Shown here in pieces: positions 61,738 through 64,000 of a stretch of DNA of 64,000 nucleotides. The position numbers were made by a program, and so were the translations under genes. Origin of the DNA: Siccirubricoccus soli (GTDB taxonomy: Bacteria; Pseudomonadota; Alphaproteobacteria; Acetobacterales; Acetobacteraceae). Each line of letters starts with the position of its first letter. The first letter of the stretch is position 1. The notes under the pieces were generated by a model that had not been told where the DNA came from, did no database searches, and saw only the letters and a list, made by a program, of their open reading frames with translations. The DNA lies in the NCBI RefSeq assembly GCF_024178315.1, contig NZ_JAMZIK010000084.1, forward strand, positions 1 through 64,000, in the 5' to 3' direction.

Positions 61738-64000
61738 ATGCTGATCAAGCGTTCGGATGGCAAGGCGGCGAGGCAGCGCCTCGCCTCGGCCTATGCGGGC
61801 CTCTCCGCCGGCGGGCTGGACCGTCGCGCCTTCCTGCGCCAGGCAGGCTTCGGCGGCGCGGGCCTCGCCGCGCTCGGCACGCTGGGCGCCGGCCGCGCCC
61901 AGGCGGCAGGCTCGATGGGCGTGCAGGATTTCAGCCAGCCGGTGCAGCGGGTGAAGAATGTCTGCACCCATTGCTCGGTCGGCTGCACCGTCACCGCCGA
62001 GGTGCAGAACGGCGTCTGGGTGGGGCAGGAGCCTTCCTGGGCCAGCCCGATCAACCGCGGCACGCATTGCGCCAAGGGCGCCTCGGTGCGGGAGCTGGTG
62101 AGCGGCGACCGGCGGCTGAAATACCCGACGAAGCTGGTCGGCGGGCAGTGGCAGCGCATCACCTGGGACCAGGCGATCGAGGAGATCGGCGCCAAGCTGC
62201 TGGAGGTGCGGGAGAAGGCGGGGCCGGACAGCGTGTTCTGGCTGGGCAGCGCCAAATTCACCAATGAGGCGGCCTATCTCTTCCGCAAATTCGGCGCCTT
62301 CTGGGGCACCAATTCGGTCGATCACCAGGCCCGCATCTGCCACTCCACCACCGTCGCGGGCGTCGCCAATACCTGGGGCTATGGCGCCCAGACCAACAGC
62401 TACAACGACATCCGCAACGCCCGCACCATGATCATCATGGGCGGCAACCCGGCGGAGGCGCATCCGGTCTCCTTGCAGCACGTCCTCTCCGGCAAGGAGA
62501 TCAACCGCGCCAACCTCATCGTCATCGACCCGCGCTACACCCGCACCGCCGCGCATGCGACGGAGTATGTCCGGCTGCGGCCGGGCACGGACATCCCGCT
62601 GATCTGGGGCATGCTCTGGCACATCTTCCAGAATGGCTGGGAGGACCGGGAGTTCATCCGCCAGCGCGTCTACGGCATGGAGGAGATCCGCGCCGAGGTC
62701 GCGAAATGGACGCCCGATGAGGTGCAGCGCGTCACCGGCGTGCCGGGCGAGCAGCTCAAGCGCGTGGCGCAGATGTTCGCGACGCAGAAGCCCTCCACCC
62801 TCATCTGGTGCATGGGCGCGACGCAGAAGACCGTCGGCACCGCCAATGTGCGGGCCTATTGCGTCCTGCTGCTGGCCACCGGCAATGTCGGCAGCGCCGG
62901 CACGGGCGCGAACATCTTCCGCGGCCACACCAACGTCCAGGGCGCGACCGATCTCGGCCTCGATGTCACCACCCTGCCCGGCTATTACGGGCTGGACGAG
63001 AATGCCTGGCGGCACTGGGCACGGGTCTGGGAGGTGGAGTACGAGTGGTTGCTCGGCCGCTTCGCCAGCAAGGCGCTGATGGAGACGCCGGGCATCCCGA
63101 CGACCCGCTGGTTCGACGCCACGCTGATGCCCGGCGAGCGGGAGAAGACCGCCGCCGATGGCGAGGCCTATGTGCAGCAGCCGCACAGCCTGAAGGCCAT
63201 GGTGGTGTTCGGCCATGGCGGCAACACCGTCACCCGCATGCCGGAATCGGTGAAGGGGCTGGAGAAGCTGGAGCTGCTGGTGGTGGCGGATCCGCACCCC
63301 ACCACCTTCAGCCAGCTCTCCGCGCGGAAGGACGGCACCTATCTGCTGCCGATCTGCACCAGCTTCGAGATGGAGGGCAGCCGCACCGCCTCCAACCGCT
63401 CCCTGCAATGGGGCGCGAAGATCGTCGAGCCGATCTTCGAGAGCAAGAACGACTACGACGCCATGTACCTGCTGGCGAAGCGGCTCGGCTTCGCCGATCA
63501 GCTGTTCAAGCGCATCGGGGTGGCGCAGGGGCCGAAGGGCCCCTCGGTCTCCGCCGAGGACATCCTGCGCGAGATGAATCGTGGCCTCTGGAGCATCGGC
63601 TATACCGGCCAGTCGCCGGAACGGCTGAAGCTGCACATGGAGCACCAGGACAAATTCGACCTGGTAACCCTGCGCGGGCGGCAGGGCACGCCGGTGGAGC
63701 ACGACTATTACGGCCTGCCCTGGCCCTGCTGGGGCACGCCGGAGATCAGGCACCCCGGCAGCGCCATCCTCTACAACACCAACCTGCATGTGAAGGACGG
63801 CGGCGGCGCTTTCCGCGCCCGCTTCGGCGTGGAGCGCAACGGCCAGACCCTGCTGGCCGAGGGGAGCTGGTCCAAGGGCTCGGAGATCGAGGACGGCTAT
63901 CCGGAATTCACCGTCGCGGTGCTGAAGCGGCTCGGCTGGTTCGACGATCTGACGGCCGAGGAGAAGACGAGCCTCGAGCGGCATTTCGGCACCAATATCG
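61738..64000 (+). CDS. fdhA: formate dehydrogenase catalytic (alpha) subunit, 3' end outside window
   Basis: First 754 residues of a molybdopterin formate dehydrogenase. Tat signal DRRAFLRQAGFGG (29-41); N-terminal 4Fe-4S ligands C76, C79, C83 and C111; catalytic cysteine C201 in HQARICHSTTVAG, where FdnG has selenocysteine at the matching place; then IIMGGNPAEAHPVSLQHV, GCMGATQKTVGT-like and FRGHTNVQGATDLG cofactor-binding segments. It oxidises formate to CO2 in the periplasm and passes electrons to a beta and a heme gamma subunit expected just downstream. The codon at 62338-62340 is TGC, so no selenocysteine machinery is needed. Confidence 0.96.
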   Translation, partial: MLIKRSDGKAARQRLASAYAGLSAGGLDRRAFLRQAGFGGAGLAALGTLGAGRAQAAGSMGVQDFSQPVQRVKNVCTHCSVGCTVTAEVQNGVWVGQEPSWASPINRGTHCAKGASVRELVSGDRRLKYPTKLVGGQWQRITWDQAIEEIGAKLLEVREKAGPDSVFWLGSAKFTNEAAYLFRKFGAFWGTNSVDHQARICHSTTVAGVANTWGYGAQTNSYNDIRNARTMIIMGGNPAEAHPVSLQHVLSGKEINRANLIVIDPRYTRTAAHATEYVRLRPGTDIPLIWGMLWHIFQNGWEDREFIRQRVYGMEEIRAEVAKWTPDEVQRVTGVPGEQLKRVAQMFATQKPSTLIWCMGATQKTVGTANVRAYCVLLLATGNVGSAGTGANIFRGHTNVQGATDLGLDVTTLPGYYGLDENAWRHWARVWEVEYEWLLGRFASKALMETPGIPTTRWFDATLMPGEREKTAADGEAYVQQPHSLKAMVVFGHGGNTVTRMPESVKGLEKLELLVVADPHPTTFSQLSARKDGTYLLPICTSFEMEGSRTASNRSLQWGAKIVEPIFESKNDYDAMYLLAKRLGFADQLFKRIGVAQGPKGPSVSAEDILREMNRGLWSIGYTGQSPERLKLHMEHQDKFDLVTLRGRQGTPVEHDYYGLPWPCWGTPEIRHPGSAILYNTNLHVKDGGGAFRARFGVERNGQTLLAEGSWSKGSEIEDGYPEFTVAVLKRLGWFDDLTAEEKTSLERHFGTNI

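Noticed and set aside
62338-62340. Possible selenocysteine codon in the formate dehydrogenase
   Set aside because: The codon is TGC, an ordinary cysteine.
61414-63984. 856-codon minus-strand frame opposite fdhA
   Set aside because: fdhA is unambiguous; the opposite frame is a mirror artefact.

Overview
The window is very GC-rich, with G/C at most third codon positions, and reads as a chromosome segment of an alphaproteobacterium, most likely Acetobacteraceae of the Roseomonas type. This is inferred from the protein families: solitary TctC/Bug binding proteins, DUF3305/DUF3306/DUF6505/DUF6352-type formate dehydrogenase accessories, a Cys-type formate dehydrogenase, an acetobacterial-type RTX and glycosyltransferase locus, and interspersed two-palindrome repeats. 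I see no rRNA, tRNA, CRISPR array, phage module or intact insertion sequence.

Layout. 1-1.4 kb: end of a DUF445 membrane protein, a MITE-like element joined to a palindromic repeat, and inorganic pyrophosphatase (ppa). 1.5-15.3 kb: a secretion island. Reading leftward it holds an RTX protein, a large GT2, a GT4, a coiled-coil tail-anchored protein with a GWAWD domain, two different ABC half-transporters of equal length, and an HlyD adaptor. A 1055-residue RTX protein is transcribed divergently and ends at a clear terminator. The simplest reading is a type I secretion system with its own substrates and glycosylation enzymes; no outer-membrane TolC gene is in view. 15.4-18.6 kb: a Baeyer-Villiger-type monooxygenase with a PaaI thioesterase, then a broken carbonic-anhydrase-like pseudogene. 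18.7-34.7 kb: mostly housekeeping and metabolic genes (secA, GST, parvulin isomerase, TctC, argJ, glycosyltransferase, methyltransferase, GNAT-Nudix fusion, MoaB/CinA domain protein) and three hydrolases (AspA/AstE-like, argE-like, MlrC-like).

34.8-36.9 kb: a zinc locus in which zur diverges from hisI and a COG0523 GTPase with a long His-rich loop. 37-40.9 kb: patatin, SDR and a polytopic membrane protein. 41.1-46.8 kb: ygfZ divergent from a tightly overlapped surface-glycan operon (GT9, GT2, GT4, asparagine synthase). 47-53.9 kb: a small lower-GC membrane protein, TctC, a PepSY/response regulator/histidine kinase operon, pyrC, an atypical histidine phosphatase and a GFA protein. 54.0-64 kb: a formate dehydrogenase maturation cluster. 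A four-cluster ferredoxin-like protein and its partner lie on the minus strand. On the plus strand are a biotin/lipoate ligase-like gene with no normal start codon, four DUF proteins, a TorD chaperone, a short Tat-signal peptide protein and the first 754 codons of the catalytic subunit, which runs off the window.

Two interspersed repeat families deserve notice. Family A has five copies of 105-130 bp, each made of two palindromes (RIME-like) whose stems are kept by compensatory change and whose terminal TAGAGC/GCTCTA box supplies the TAG stop codon of three genes. Family B is a tandem-hairpin sequence found just after genes.
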